A stretch of 64,000 nt of DNA, taken from Anabaena azotica FACHB-119 (GTDB lineage: Bacteria > Cyanobacteriota > Cyanobacteriia > Cyanobacteriales > Nostocaceae). The notes under the pieces were generated by a model. That model saw only the letters and a list, made by a program, of their open reading frames with translations. It was not told the DNA's origin and did not search any database. Every line of letters begins with the position of its first letter. Position 1 is the stretch's first letter. Of the stretch, positions 34,041 to 43,873 are shown one piece after another. The DNA lies in NCBI RefSeq assembly GCF_014697625.1, contig NZ_JACJSG010000047.1, forward strand, positions 1 through 64,000. Direction: 5' to 3'. Made by a program: the position numbers and the translations under genes.

Positions 34041-34829
34041 TTGGACGATAACTATCAAACCTACTTAAATCGGGTAGCAAGACTGACGCTACCAGAAGCT
34101 TATAGATCCCAAGTCCAGCATATTCATGAATCTTATAAATTTCAGCTTGTTGGGGGATCTAGACAAGCAGCACCTTTTCCAGGGTATACGCTAATTACCC
34201 CATCGGCGGCGGAGGACTCGAAAAATTCTGGTTTTTATAGCCAATTAGAAGCTTATCAGCAGGAATTATTACAGTTACCTATCAATCAGGATTTGATAGT
34301 TCCTGTACCTCCTGCTAGCTTTCATGTAACTTTGGCAGACTTGATTTGGGACAGTGCTTATCGGGATGCTGGCGAACAAAATCCTGATTTTGACCAACAT
34401 CTACGTTCCTGCATAGCTGATATATTACAGCAATATCAAGAATCCCTGACACCAGAAACTGAGCCGATTTCTTGGCAAATGTTAGGATTGATCATCATGC
34501 CCAGGGCTGTTGCTGTTTGTTTAGTACCCAAAAATGAACGTTGCTACGAACAGATAGTGAAATTCCGCCGCACAGTTTATCAAAATCCTAAATTGATAGC
34601 TTTGGGGATTGAACAACATTATCATTTGACGGCTCATGTAACATTAGGTTATTTCGGGGAGGTATCAGCAGATTTAGACCGGACAGAACTTAGTGATACA
34701 CTATCCCAGTTGAATCAAAATTGGCTGTTAAATGCGCCAGAATTTGTGATCAGTCGAGTAGAGTTGCGGAAATTTGACGATATGACGCAATATTATCGTC
34801 AGCCAGACTGGCCGAGTTTAGATTTTTAA
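34041..34829 (+). CDS. 2H-phosphodiesterase-like protein (DUF1868)
   Basis: The 262-residue protein has two HxT motifs characteristic of 2H phosphoesterases: SFHVTLADL (about residue 95) and LTAHVTLGYF (about 200). The sequence around them fits the DUF1868 branch. The family includes enzymes that open 2',3'-cyclic nucleotide ends or process ADP-ribose 1'',2''-cyclic phosphate, so a nucleotide or RNA-end reaction is likely; the substrate is not known. The start is a TTG at 34041 with GAGG nine bases upstream. No ATG fits, because the nearby ATG is followed at once by TAG. Confidence 0.8.
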   Translation: MDDNYQTYLNRVARLTLPEAYRSQVQHIHESYKFQLVGGSRQAAPFPGYTLITPSAAEDSKNSGFYSQLEAYQQELLQLPINQDLIVPVPPASFHVTLADLIWDSAYRDAGEQNPDFDQHLRSCIADILQQYQESLTPETEPISWQMLGLIIMPRAVAVCLVPKNERCYEQIVKFRRTVYQNPKLIALGIEQHYHLTAHVTLGYFGEVSADLDRTELSDTLSQLNQNWLLNAPEFVISRVELRKFDDMTQYYRQPDWPSLDF

Positions 34830-35011
34830 TTAAACTTTAGGCATGAGGATTTGGCAAAATCTATCCTGCGCTAACGTAGTTGTATGTAATTATTTCCGTT
34901 ACAACGCTTTTATTATCTACCTTGGTTGGTAACGGTAAAAGCTGTTGCCTATAAGCTATAACGCATCGTGAGAAATTAGCCAAACTTGATGTCAGTTATT
35001 AAATTGATAAT

Positions 35012-35045
35012 ATCCTCATCTTTATAGATGGGGATTTTTATTTGC
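35012..35045 (+). terminator. Rho-independent terminator downstream of the 2H-phosphodiesterase-like gene
   Basis: ATCCTCATC and GATGGGGAT form a 9-bp stem (one G-T pair) around TTTATA, followed by TTTTTATTT. It is about 180 nt after the stop codon. The rest of the 400-bp gap 34830-35228 holds no recognisable feature except the likely promoter of the adhesin gene. Confidence 0.65.
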
Positions 35046-35228
35046 ACTGTGTCAGTTGTCAGTTGTGATTGGTCAATTATTTTTGCTCAAAGTTTAATAT
35101 CATAACCCAAGAGTAGCTCATCTTCAAAGATACAGCAGTTTACAAGTAAATAAGGTACAAAAAACAAGATACATACAGTTATCAGAGTACACTAGGTTGT
35201 GGTCTACCATTCTCTAAAACAAGCAAAA

Positions 35229-38200
35229 ATGAACCACCATTGTATTACAGTAGGTATTTCTATTATTTTGGGCATAGGTGCAGTAATTGGCTTTGCTAAT
35301 GTGAGCAATGCGGAAATTGTTCAAGACAATACATTGCCTAAAAATACTATTATCACTACGAGTAAGTCGGATGAAAGTCAATTTATTATAGATGGTGGAA
35401 CATCAGTTGGTAACAATTTATTCCACAGTTTTACCAAGTTTTCATTATTTAAAGGTCAAACTGCCTACTTCAATAGTGCGGGTAATATTCAAAATATCTT
35501 TGGTCGGGTTACTGGTGGAGAAGTATCGAATATTGATGGTATGATCAAATCTGACAACAGATTCAATCTATTTTTAATCAATCCCAACGGCATTATTTTT
35601 GGGCCTAATGCTAGCTTGAATATTCAGGGTTCTTTTGTTGCTAGTACTGCTAATAGTATTAGGTTTGCCGAGGGTGGCGAGTTTAATGCTAATCCAGTAA
35701 ACAATACCGCCTTACTCAATGTCACCACACCTCTTGGTTTGCAATATGGAACTAATTCTGGCAGCATTCGGTTACAGGGAGAATCAATATTTCAGCCGAC
35801 TACACTGCAAGTAGAAGGGAGTCAAACTTTAGCTTTTTTGGGTGGCAAGATTATTTTAGAAAATGCTAATCTTATTACTTTAAAGCCTGAAGGCAGAATA
35901 GAATTAGGCAGCGTAGCATCAGCTAGTTTAGTTGGCATTAATCCAACAAGCTCAGGCTTATTATTTAATTTTGATGTAGTGCCTGAGTTTGGTGATATTC
36001 AGATACTTTCAGGAACTAATATTAATAGCTTAGGTGATCTCAACATTACAAGTAATAATCTAGTCCTACAAGATGCTAACTTAAATGTAGAGAATAATTT
36101 AACAATAAATACAAAAGAAAATATTCAACTGCAAAATAGAAGTTCTATATCTACTAGTAACTCTGATAGAATACCGGGAAACCATACTATTAATACTCGT
36201 AATTTATTTGTGGAGGATGACTCGTTTATCGGTGTGAATGGTGGCAATTTAACGATAAATGCTTTAGAAACAGTGAAACTGACAGGTGATGTTAATAGTA
36301 TTCCCATCCGGATATATGCCACAGCTTCAGATAATTACACAGACGACGGAAATTTGATAATTAATACTCGTAATTTAAAAGTTGAGAATAATTCACAAAT
36401 TATTACTGATTATTCGGCGAGATTTCTGGACAGGATTCCTTTTAATCTACCAACTAAGGCTAGTTTAACTATCAACGCTTCAGATTCGGTGACATTGCAA
36501 GGTAGCTCATTAGATGAAAGATACCCTAGTGGTATATTTACTCAAACTAATGGTAGTGCAGAAGCGGGAAACTTAACGATTAATACTCGTGTTTTGCGAA
36601 TTGAAGATGGGGCGCAGGTAATTGTGAGAAATTCAGGGGATAGTAAAAGCGGTAGCTTGACTGTAAATGCTACTGATACGGTACGAGTAATTGGTACTTC
36701 TAGCAGTGGTAAAATTCCTGGGGACTGGTCGAATGATGCAAATACAGATGAACCAGTACCTAATAAGATTGCCCCGTTACAAGATTTGGTAATCACAGGA
36801 GTGCTAGGCAGAGGTAGTCTACCTAGCGGTATATTTACTGATGCAACCTCTTCTGGGGAAGCTGGCAGTATCAGGATTCATACCCGTGAATTAACAGCCC
36901 AATATGGGGGGTTAATTAGTGCGGACACTTTTTCAGCAGGTTTGGGTGGAGATTTAACTATTGACGCGGAAAAAGTGCAACTGATTGGTACTGCTGCTAA
37001 TGGTATTATTAGTGGTTTGTTTACTAGGTCTGGTTCTTCGGCAACAGAGAATGCAGGTTCTCTGGCAATTTTTACTGATGATTTGTTGGTGCAAGATGGG
37101 GCGCAGGTGAGTGCGAGTACTTTTGGTGAGGGTAAGGGTGGTAATTTGTCTGTACGAGCTACTAATAGCGTCAAGCTAATTGGTGTTTCTCACAGAAATT
37201 CTCCCAGTGGCTTGTTTGCTCAAGCTAATAGGGGCGCTATAGGAGATGCCGGTAGTTTAACAATTGATACGACTAGCTTATTAGTAAAGGATGGCGCACA
37301 AGTTAGTGTTAGTACTTTCGGTGTGGGTAATGGGGGTAATTTATCTGTCGAAGCTTCGCAAATACAACTAATTGGTACTGCTCCTCATGATTTATTTTCT
37401 AGTGGTTTGTTTGCGGTAGCAACGCCAGACTCCACGGGTAGCGCTGGAAACCTGATGATTAATGCTGATGTATTGCAAATTAGGTATGGGGCGGGAGTAG
37501 CGGTACGGAGTAGCGGTAGGGGAAGCGCGGGTAGTTTAAGTATTGATGCTCGTTCTATAGGTTTGGATGGTCAGGCTTTTATCAACGCTGATACTCGTGA
37601 TCATAGGGGCAATCCTCACCAATCACAAGCTAATATTAACTTGCGATCGCAAAATCTGCTCCTCTCTCGTGGCAGTAAAATCTCTACCAACGCCACAGGT
37701 AATAATGTCATCGGTGGCAATATTGATATTGATACTAACCTTCTCATTGCTAGCGAAAATAGCGATATTAGTGCCAATTCTGCTGATTTTCGGGGCGGTC
37801 GCATCAAAATTAAATCTCAAAGTATTTTTGGCATCGAATTCCGTAATGCGCCTACCGCAGACAGTGATATTACTGCCACTGGAGCTAGCCCAGAGTTAAG
37901 CGGTACTGTGGAAATCACTAGCCCTGATGTTGACCCTAGTCAAAGTTTAATTCCACTCCCAACAAATGCCATTGATATATCAAAGCAAATTAGTCAAAAA
38001 TGCCATAGTGGTGAAGCGATCGCACAAACACAAAATCAATTTATCATTACCGGACGGGGTGGCATACCGGAAAATCCTTACGAAACTTTAGAAAATCCTG
38101 CTGTAATCACAAATTGGGTCATAGTTGATGATGCCAATAACACCACCAATAGGGCAACTAATCTGACAAAGTTGGAAGATAGTTCTACCAATACTATTGT

Positions 38201-38318
38201 TGAAGCCCAAGGTTGGGTGATTGATGCCAAAGGAAATGTAGTTCTCACAGCCCAAGCGCCCCAAATCACAGCCCATAATTCAGGATTGACAACTGATTTT
38301 TGTCAAAGTAGAAGCTAG
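35229..38318 (+). CDS. Secreted filamentous-haemagglutinin-type (two-partner secretion) protein
   Basis: I choose the ATG at 35229, which gives a standard signal peptide (MNHHCITVGISIILGIGAVI, then a cut after NVSNA before EIVQDN); a GTG 30 bp upstream is the alternative. Residues 30-250 are the TPS haemagglutination activity domain: GTSVGNNLFHSFTKFSLFKG, SNIDGMIKSDNRFNLFLINP and NPNGIIFGPNASLNIQGSFV. A right-handed beta-helix of repeated units follows (SGEAGSIRIHTRELTAQYGG, GNLSVRATNSVKLIG, GAQVSASTFGEGKGGNLSV). The C-terminus (about 890-1029) is a cysteine-containing tail seen in cyanobacterial members. It would cross the outer membrane through a TpsB/Omp85 partner, which is not encoded here. 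Confidence 0.9.
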   Translation: MNHHCITVGISIILGIGAVIGFANVSNAEIVQDNTLPKNTIITTSKSDESQFIIDGGTSVGNNLFHSFTKFSLFKGQTAYFNSAGNIQNIFGRVTGGEVSNIDGMIKSDNRFNLFLINPNGIIFGPNASLNIQGSFVASTANSIRFAEGGEFNANPVNNTALLNVTTPLGLQYGTNSGSIRLQGESIFQPTTLQVEGSQTLAFLGGKIILENANLITLKPEGRIELGSVASASLVGINPTSSGLLFNFDVVPEFGDIQILSGTNINSLGDLNITSNNLVLQDANLNVENNLTINTKENIQLQNRSSISTSNSDRIPGNHTINTRNLFVEDDSFIGVNGGNLTINALETVKLTGDVNSIPIRIYATASDNYTDDGNLIINTRNLKVENNSQIITDYSARFLDRIPFNLPTKASLTINASDSVTLQGSSLDERYPSGIFTQTNGSAEAGNLTINTRVLRIEDGAQVIVRNSGDSKSGSLTVNATDTVRVIGTSSSGKIPGDWSNDANTDEPVPNKIAPLQDLVITGVLGRGSLPSGIFTDATSSGEAGSIRIHTRELTAQYGGLISADTFSAGLGGDLTIDAEKVQLIGTAANGIISGLFTRSGSSATENAGSLAIFTDDLLVQDGAQVSASTFGEGKGGNLSVRATNSVKLIGVSHRNSPSGLFAQANRGAIGDAGSLTIDTTSLLVKDGAQVSVSTFGVGNGGNLSVEASQIQLIGTAPHDLFSSGLFAVATPDSTGSAGNLMINADVLQIRYGAGVAVRSSGRGSAGSLSIDARSIGLDGQAFINADTRDHRGNPHQSQANINLRSQNLLLSRGSKISTNATGNNVIGGNIDIDTNLLIASENSDISANSADFRGGRIKIKSQSIFGIEFRNAPTADSDITATGASPELSGTVEITSPDVDPSQSLIPLPTNAIDISKQISQKCHSGEAIAQTQNQFIITGRGGIPENPYETLENPAVITNWVIVDDANNTTNRATNLTKLEDSSTNTIVEAQGWVIDAKGNVVLTAQAPQITAHNSGLTTDFCQSRS

Positions 38319-39121
38319 GACTTCCAGATATTCTATTTTCTGGAAATCCCTTATTTGCTAGCCCCCAAACTTTTCACAGAGGCAGAATATCGACAGCAAA
38401 GTATCAAAGATTTTTACTATACTTAATTCATAAGTCAAAAATTTTCTTCCGATGTAGAATTTTATATTCTCCTATATATGAATTTTTAGTAAAAAGAATT
38501 ATTAATTAGTCCGCCGCTATCTGGGAGAAAACCTTGCAAAACGGGCTTTTCAGACAGTTTGCCAACAGAGACTATATAAATTTTTTATAAACTTAAGGCA
38601 TTAAGTGGATTTACATAAAATATGATATGATACTACTGATTTAGCCTATATATACCAGAAGAAAAGATTAGCTAAATAAAAAACTTGCTTGGTTCATCAA
38701 CCCACTGACCACTCTCAAAGCGATGATGTATGAGAAACCTGTTACCAAATACCAACTCAAGCAGGAATTATTTGCATCTGAAGGTCTTGGAAGTGTATAG
38801 AGTTGAATAATGGATAATCTTAGCAATTTTACTTAATCGAAGTTAATCTTTAAATAAGTGAACAGGCTTAAACAGGATTGAAGGTGCGATCGCAGCAAGT
38901 TAAAAGATTTAGAGTCGCGGCTTAGATTTGTTCTGTGCATGGGTGTAGCGTCAAAAGTAAGCGGGAAGAAAGTTCATCAGTAAATAACTAGTAGTGAACC
39001 AATTCCTGTCCCGCTCATGACCCGCAAATACTACTACTACTGAAAAACCAAATAAAGTGTTTAAGGTGCATAGACACTGGTATAGTCTGCTGTCAACAGT
39101 TTGTGATGAAAATTTGTATAT
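38319..39121. other. Long gap before the exopolysaccharide locus
   Basis: This 800-bp AT-rich stretch must hold the promoter of the polysaccharide operon. It contains a 25-codon ORF at 38723-38800 (MMYEKPVTKYQLKQELFASE then GLGSV), one GCGATCGC site near 38887, and a loose inverted pair AGCGGGA / TCCCGCT (38961 and 39010 regions). I see no confident gene, RNA or mobile element. Confidence 0.4.
38723..38800 (+). CDS. Possible 25-aa peptide gene upstream of wzc
   Basis: The ORF ATG ATG TAT GAG AAA CCT codes for MMYEKPVTKYQLKQELFASE plus GLGSV. The YEKP start is reminiscent of the leader motif of some ribosomally made modified peptides. No core peptide, modification enzyme or good ribosome site is visible, so it may be chance. 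Confidence 0.2.
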   Translation: MMYEKPVTKYQLKQELFASEGLGSV

Positions 39122-41326
39122 ATGACCATAGAATCTTTAAAAAGTATTGAAGAAGTAGATATTCACAAGTACCTAGAAGTTCTCCAACGGCGTTGGTTGG
39201 CTGTAGTGAGCATTTTTATACTATCTGTCACCTTGGGATGCCTGTATGCCTTTTCCCAGAAACCTTCATACAAAGCAGAAGGTAGCTTAATGATCAAGAC
39301 AAATCGCACCTTCTCTTTAACAGGTCTACCTCAAGATATAGGCAAACTTGAATCATTAAATGTTAATGACAACCCTTTGGAAACTCAAGTGAGAATCATT
39401 GGTTCAAATCCAGTGTTGGAGACAACCATTAAAACCCTCAACCTCAAAGACGCTAAGGGTAAACCTTTATCAATTCCCCTGTTTGCACGGCAACTCACAA
39501 TCCAAGGAATTAAAGGCACAGACGTTGTACAGCTTACCTATAAGAGTAATGATCCTCAACAAGCTGCCAAAGTTGTCAACACAGTAATCAACAGTTACAT
39601 CAATTTAAATATTCAGGCGAACCAAGAAGAAGCAATCACCGCTAAGCAAGTCATTCTCACGGAAATACCTAAAGCCGAAAAAACCGTCAAAAAAGCCGAA
39701 TCAGAACTACGCACATTCAAAGAAAATAATAGAATTGTTGCCCTAGACCAAGAGGCAAGCGTAGCAGTTGATACTGTTTCCAAACTAGATAATCAAATTT
39801 CCCAGGCGCTAGCACAACTAAACGATGTCAAAGGTCGTTTAGAACAGTTACGCGCTCAAGCTCAAGTCAATTCCCAACAAGGTGTCATCGAAGCTGAATT
39901 GAGTCAAGCGCCGGGAGTTCAGAAAGTGCTGGCTGAACTCCAAGAAACAGAAAGTAAACTCGCAGTGGAACGTACTCGGTTTGCACCTGAACACCCAGCA
40001 ATTGTAGCTTTAGAAGACAAAGTAGCCGTGTTGAAGAAGCTACTGAAAGAACGGACAGGAGAAGTAGCAGGTAACGCATCAGTCACCCAGGGAAGTTTGC
40101 AGGTAGGAGAACTACGGCAAAGCCTCATCGCTGATATTACCCGTGCTGAGGCACAACGTGTAGGTTTAGAAAGACAAATCGCCACCCTCACCCAACAGCG
40201 TCAAGCTTATGCTCAACGAGCCAACTATTTGCCGAAACTAGAACAGACTCAAAGAGAGCTAGAACGCAAATTACAAGCCGCTCAAGGAACTTACGAAACA
40301 CTGCTCAAGAAGCGCCAAGAAGTTGATATCGCCCAAAACCAAAAGCTTCCCAACGCACGTGTTGTATCCTATGCTTTAGTCCCAGAATTTCCTGAAGGCC
40401 CCCGCAAAATCTTGTTTATTGTCGGCGGCGGAGCAGTAGGTATCTTCTTAGGACTCATAGCCGCCTTCGGTATAGATTTGATCGACCGCTCAGTCAAGAC
40501 TGTTAAAGAAGCTAAAGAAGTCCTCAGATACACTGTTTTAGGTATCATTCCTACACTTGGCAGAACGGCTAAAGATGATGCTCCCATCCCCGGACTTGAT
40601 AGATCAGTTCCCAAAGTCATTGGTAGAGATATTCCTTACTTCCCAGTTGGGGACGCATACCAAATATTACAAGTGAACTTAAAGTTCCTCTGTTCTGATA
40701 AACCACTCAAGAGTATTGTCGTCACAAGTTCCGTACCCAAAGAAGGCAAATCTGAAGTCTCCGCAAATTTAGCGGTAACAATGGCTCAATCTGGTCGTCG
40801 GGTGCTGTTAGTTGATGCAGATATGCGCCACCCCATCCAACATCATATTTGGGATTTGTCCAATGCGATCGGGCTAAGTAATGTCCTGATTGGTCAAGTG
40901 ACTTTAGATGAAGCCTTGCAACAAGTCATGCCGAACTTAGAAGTGCTTCCTTGTGGAATTTTACCACCCAATCCTGTCGCCATGCTAGATTCCCAACGTA
41001 TGGCTGTGTTGATGAGTAACTTTGCCAAAGACTACGACTTTATCATTTTTGATACGCCACCCCTGACCGGAATAGCAGACGCAGCCGTTTTAAGCACTCT
41101 CACCGACGGTATTTTATTAGTTGTACGTCCTGGGGTAGTTGACCTTAACAGCGCCAATGCAGCTAAAGATTTCTTAAATCAGTCGGGACAGAAAGTATTA
41201 GGAATAGTCATCAATGGCGTGAACGTTAAAAACGAACCTAATAGTTACATCTATAGCAATAAAGCACCACAAATTGAATCTCGCTTACCATCGAGTAGCT
41301 TAATCAAGCTATCCAAAAAACAGTAA
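39122..41326 (+). CDS. Wzc-like polysaccharide co-polymerase with tyrosine-kinase domain
   Basis: The 734-residue protein begins with a Wzz domain: helix 1 at about 30-50 (WLAVVSIFILSVTLGCLYAF), a long periplasmic coiled-coil region (about 60-435, YLPKLEQTQRELERKLQAAQ), and helix 2 at about 438-460 after PEFPEGPRKILFIVGG. A cytoplasmic BY-kinase domain follows, with Walker A SVPKEGKSE (about 538-546), VLLVDADMRHP (Walker A') and FIIFDTPPLTG (Walker B). The C-terminal tyrosine cluster is short (NSYIYSNK). It would control chain length and export in Wzx/Wzy-type polysaccharide synthesis. It is the first gene of the locus. Confidence 0.93.
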   Translation: MTIESLKSIEEVDIHKYLEVLQRRWLAVVSIFILSVTLGCLYAFSQKPSYKAEGSLMIKTNRTFSLTGLPQDIGKLESLNVNDNPLETQVRIIGSNPVLETTIKTLNLKDAKGKPLSIPLFARQLTIQGIKGTDVVQLTYKSNDPQQAAKVVNTVINSYINLNIQANQEEAITAKQVILTEIPKAEKTVKKAESELRTFKENNRIVALDQEASVAVDTVSKLDNQISQALAQLNDVKGRLEQLRAQAQVNSQQGVIEAELSQAPGVQKVLAELQETESKLAVERTRFAPEHPAIVALEDKVAVLKKLLKERTGEVAGNASVTQGSLQVGELRQSLIADITRAEAQRVGLERQIATLTQQRQAYAQRANYLPKLEQTQRELERKLQAAQGTYETLLKKRQEVDIAQNQKLPNARVVSYALVPEFPEGPRKILFIVGGGAVGIFLGLIAAFGIDLIDRSVKTVKEAKEVLRYTVLGIIPTLGRTAKDDAPIPGLDRSVPKVIGRDIPYFPVGDAYQILQVNLKFLCSDKPLKSIVVTSSVPKEGKSEVSANLAVTMAQSGRRVLLVDADMRHPIQHHIWDLSNAIGLSNVLIGQVTLDEALQQVMPNLEVLPCGILPPNPVAMLDSQRMAVLMSNFAKDYDFIIFDTPPLTGIADAAVLSTLTDGILLVVRPGVVDLNSANAAKDFLNQSGQKVLGIVINGVNVKNEPNSYIYSNKAPQIESRLPSSSLIKLSKKQ

Positions 41327-41526
41327 TTGGTGGAAATAAATTTTCACTATTGCCTACAGCGACTATTTCCATATCACATCTTTTAGACAATAGTCAAAGA
41401 TGAATACATGAAATAGTCGTCTGACCTAAATAAATCAAAAAATTGATTTTGTAAAAAATACAACTAACTCATTTATTTAGGTTAAAATTATTGTGTGTCT
41501 TTGTGTTTCTTGCTAGATATTCTCAT

Positions 41527-42480
41527 ATGAATACCACAAAAATCAAAACTTCCTGTTTGATTAATAATTACAACTACGCAGAATTTCTGGGAAAAGCTGT
41601 TGATAGTGCTTTAAATCAAACAGTCAAATTTGATGAAATTATCATTATTGATGACGCATCTACAGATAACTCGGCTGAAATAATAGCTAATCTTGCCAAA
41701 ACTTCAGGCGTTAAATATCTTTTAAAAGAGAAAAATCAAGGTCAACTATCATCTTTGAATGAAGGATTTCTAGCGGCTCATGGAGACATAATATTTTTTC
41801 TTGATGCTGATGACATCTATGAACCTGAGTATTTAGAAACAGCACTGAATTTCTACGCTAGGCGCAGGGAATGTGACTTTGTATTTTGTGCATATAGGAA
41901 ATTTGGTGCTGTCGAGGGGGTGTTTCAAGATTACGCAGTTGATTTAGACTTGGGCTATTCAGTCATCAAAACCTTATGTAAGGGTGAGTGGATTGGTTCT
42001 ATGACTTCCACATTATCAATGCGTAGGGAAATACTAGAAAAAATTCTACCTATTCCCTATACAGAAGACTGGCGCATCAGGGCTGATGATTGTTTAGTCT
42101 GGGGTGCTTCTTTAGTGGGTGCAAGAAAGTTTTATATATCACAACCTTTGGTGAAATATAGAATACACCAAAATAACAAATTTCATAATCAGCAATCTTT
42201 AGTGCTGGACAGAAGTTATGAATATAAAAGATGGTGGAAACGGAATGCTTTATTTAATTACATTCTCCAGAGAAACAGTTTGCGATTACCGTATTTATTA
42301 GCTTTTACATCCTTAAATGAAATCAAGACGATACCACGTCCAACTACTAAAGATTTTGTTTTGTATTTAAAAATAATCTTTGTATTTGAAAAAAATTTCT
42401 ATTGGAAAGTCAAAGGAATATTTTCACTAGTTAGCTACTTTGTGAAAACATTACTGAAAGGAAAATTAGTTAAGGGGTGA
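41527..42480 (+). CDS. Glycosyltransferase family 2
   Basis: I use the ATG at 41527 (MNTTKIKTSCLINNYNYAEF), where the GT-A domain begins; an upstream GTG adds an unlikely 12 residues. The GT2 motifs are DEIIIIDDASTDNS and the DxD-type IIFFLDADDIYEP, with the catalytic-acid region RADDCLVWGASLVG near 205. The C-terminal 80 residues are basic and aromatic, probably membrane-associated. It adds one sugar to the lipid-linked repeat unit; the sugar cannot be told. It is cotranscribed with wzc and wzx. Confidence 0.88.
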   Translation: MNTTKIKTSCLINNYNYAEFLGKAVDSALNQTVKFDEIIIIDDASTDNSAEIIANLAKTSGVKYLLKEKNQGQLSSLNEGFLAAHGDIIFFLDADDIYEPEYLETALNFYARRRECDFVFCAYRKFGAVEGVFQDYAVDLDLGYSVIKTLCKGEWIGSMTSTLSMRREILEKILPIPYTEDWRIRADDCLVWGASLVGARKFYISQPLVKYRIHQNNKFHNQQSLVLDRSYEYKRWWKRNALFNYILQRNSLRLPYLLAFTSLNEIKTIPRPTTKDFVLYLKIIFVFEKNFYWKVKGIFSLVSYFVKTLLKGKLVKG

Positions 42481-42510
42481 CATGACCATGCCAAAACTAG
42501 AACTTTATAT

Positions 42511-43869
42511 ATGCAGAACATCATCAAAAACTTGCGTAAGCAGAAGATGCTAAGTAAATTAACGCTGTCAAACTTATCCAAATTCAAATCTCGTTCGGGA
42601 TTGTGGGCGATTATTGCAAATACAGGCTGGCTATTTGGCGATCGCATCCTGCGTATGGCTGCTAGCTTAATTGTCGGCGTATGGATAGCACGCTATTTAG
42701 GAGTACAACAGTATGGGCTGTTTAACTACTCTCTCGCCTATGTCACCCTATTTACGCCAGTTCTCACTCTAGGGTTAGATGAAATTGTCGTCCGTCATGT
42801 TGTAAAGGAATCATTCAACAAAGAAGAAATATTAGGAACCACATTCTGGTTAAAATTTCTCGGTGGTATAGCCTCTGTCATCCTTGCAGTTGGTAGCACA
42901 GTCTTGTTAGGCGAACGCGAGTCTCTGAAAATCTCCCTTGTGGTGATCTTAGCGGTAGCAGGAATTTTCAGGGCTTCGGAAGCCATCGAACTATGGTTTC
43001 AATCCCAGGTGCAGGCAAAATATAGTGTGATTGCTAAAAATATAGCCTTCCTGCTCAATAGCCTGTTGAAGGTGGGATTAATCCTTATCCATGCACCATT
43101 GTTAGCTTTTGCTTGGATGACCTTAGCAGAAATGGTAATGTGTGCGGTTGGTTTAGTGATTGCTTACCAAATTAAAGGTAATTCCTTTTGGTTATGGCGG
43201 TGGAGTACGACTGTTGCTAAAAACCTGCTCAAAGAAAGTTTACCTTTGATTTTCTCCGGCTTCGCCATCATGATTTTTATGAAAATTGACCAAATTATGA
43301 TCGGTCAAATGATTGGCGACCAAGAAGTGGGAGTGTATTCTGCGGCTGTGCGAATTTCCGAACTTTGGTACTTCATCCCCGCAGCAATTGTTTCTTCTGT
43401 CGCGCCTTCAATCTATGCTGCTAAGGATAAATCGGAAACTAGTTACTATCAGCGTATTAGGCGATTACTTCAGCTATTAAATTGTATATCTTTAGCCATT
43501 GCTGTGCCGATGACTTTCTTATCTGACAAGATAATTGCCGTGATGTTTGGTAGTGGTTATGCAGAAGCCGGGACAATATTAGCAGTACATATATGGACTT
43601 CCATATTTGTATTTATGGGTTTTGCATCATCACCTTGGTTCATAGCCGAAGGTTTAAATCATGTCTCTTTAGGTAAGAACGTATTTGGAGCAATTTTAAA
43701 TATTATTCTTAATTATTTGCTAATTCCTCAATACGCCGGACTTGGTGCAGCGATCGCCACAATTATATCCCAAGCATCAGCCGCATTTTTATGCAACGCT
43801 TTTGATAAAAGAACGCAAAAAATATTCAAAATTCAAGTTCAATCCCTTATCCCTTTCTTCAAACATTAA
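42511..43869 (+). CDS. Wzx-type oligosaccharide flippase
   Basis: This 452-residue polytopic protein (12-14 helices) belongs to the polysaccharide-synthesis branch of the MOP superfamily: ASLIVGVWIARYLGVQQYGL, FNYSLAYVTLFTPVLTLGLD and KESLPLIFSGFAIMIFMKID, then QIMIGQMIGDQEVGVYSAAV. It would flip the undecaprenyl-linked repeat unit to the periplasmic side. The start is the ATG at 42511; MLSKLTLSNL a little later is an alternative. It lies 30 bp after the GT2 gene. Confidence 0.92.
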   Translation: MQNIIKNLRKQKMLSKLTLSNLSKFKSRSGLWAIIANTGWLFGDRILRMAASLIVGVWIARYLGVQQYGLFNYSLAYVTLFTPVLTLGLDEIVVRHVVKESFNKEEILGTTFWLKFLGGIASVILAVGSTVLLGERESLKISLVVILAVAGIFRASEAIELWFQSQVQAKYSVIAKNIAFLLNSLLKVGLILIHAPLLAFAWMTLAEMVMCAVGLVIAYQIKGNSFWLWRWSTTVAKNLLKESLPLIFSGFAIMIFMKIDQIMIGQMIGDQEVGVYSAAVRISELWYFIPAAIVSSVAPSIYAAKDKSETSYYQRIRRLLQLLNCISLAIAVPMTFLSDKIIAVMFGSGYAEAGTILAVHIWTSIFVFMGFASSPWFIAEGLNHVSLGKNVFGAILNIILNYLLIPQYAGLGAAIATIISQASAAFLCNAFDKRTQKIFKIQVQSLIPFFKH

Positions 43870-43873
43870 CAAC

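Noticed and set aside
43742-43873. An N-terminal extension of the HlpA-like glycosyltransferase into the flippase gene
   Set aside because: The extension reads in another frame of the flippase coding sequence and has no glycosyltransferase features; the ATG at 43874 fits the domain start.
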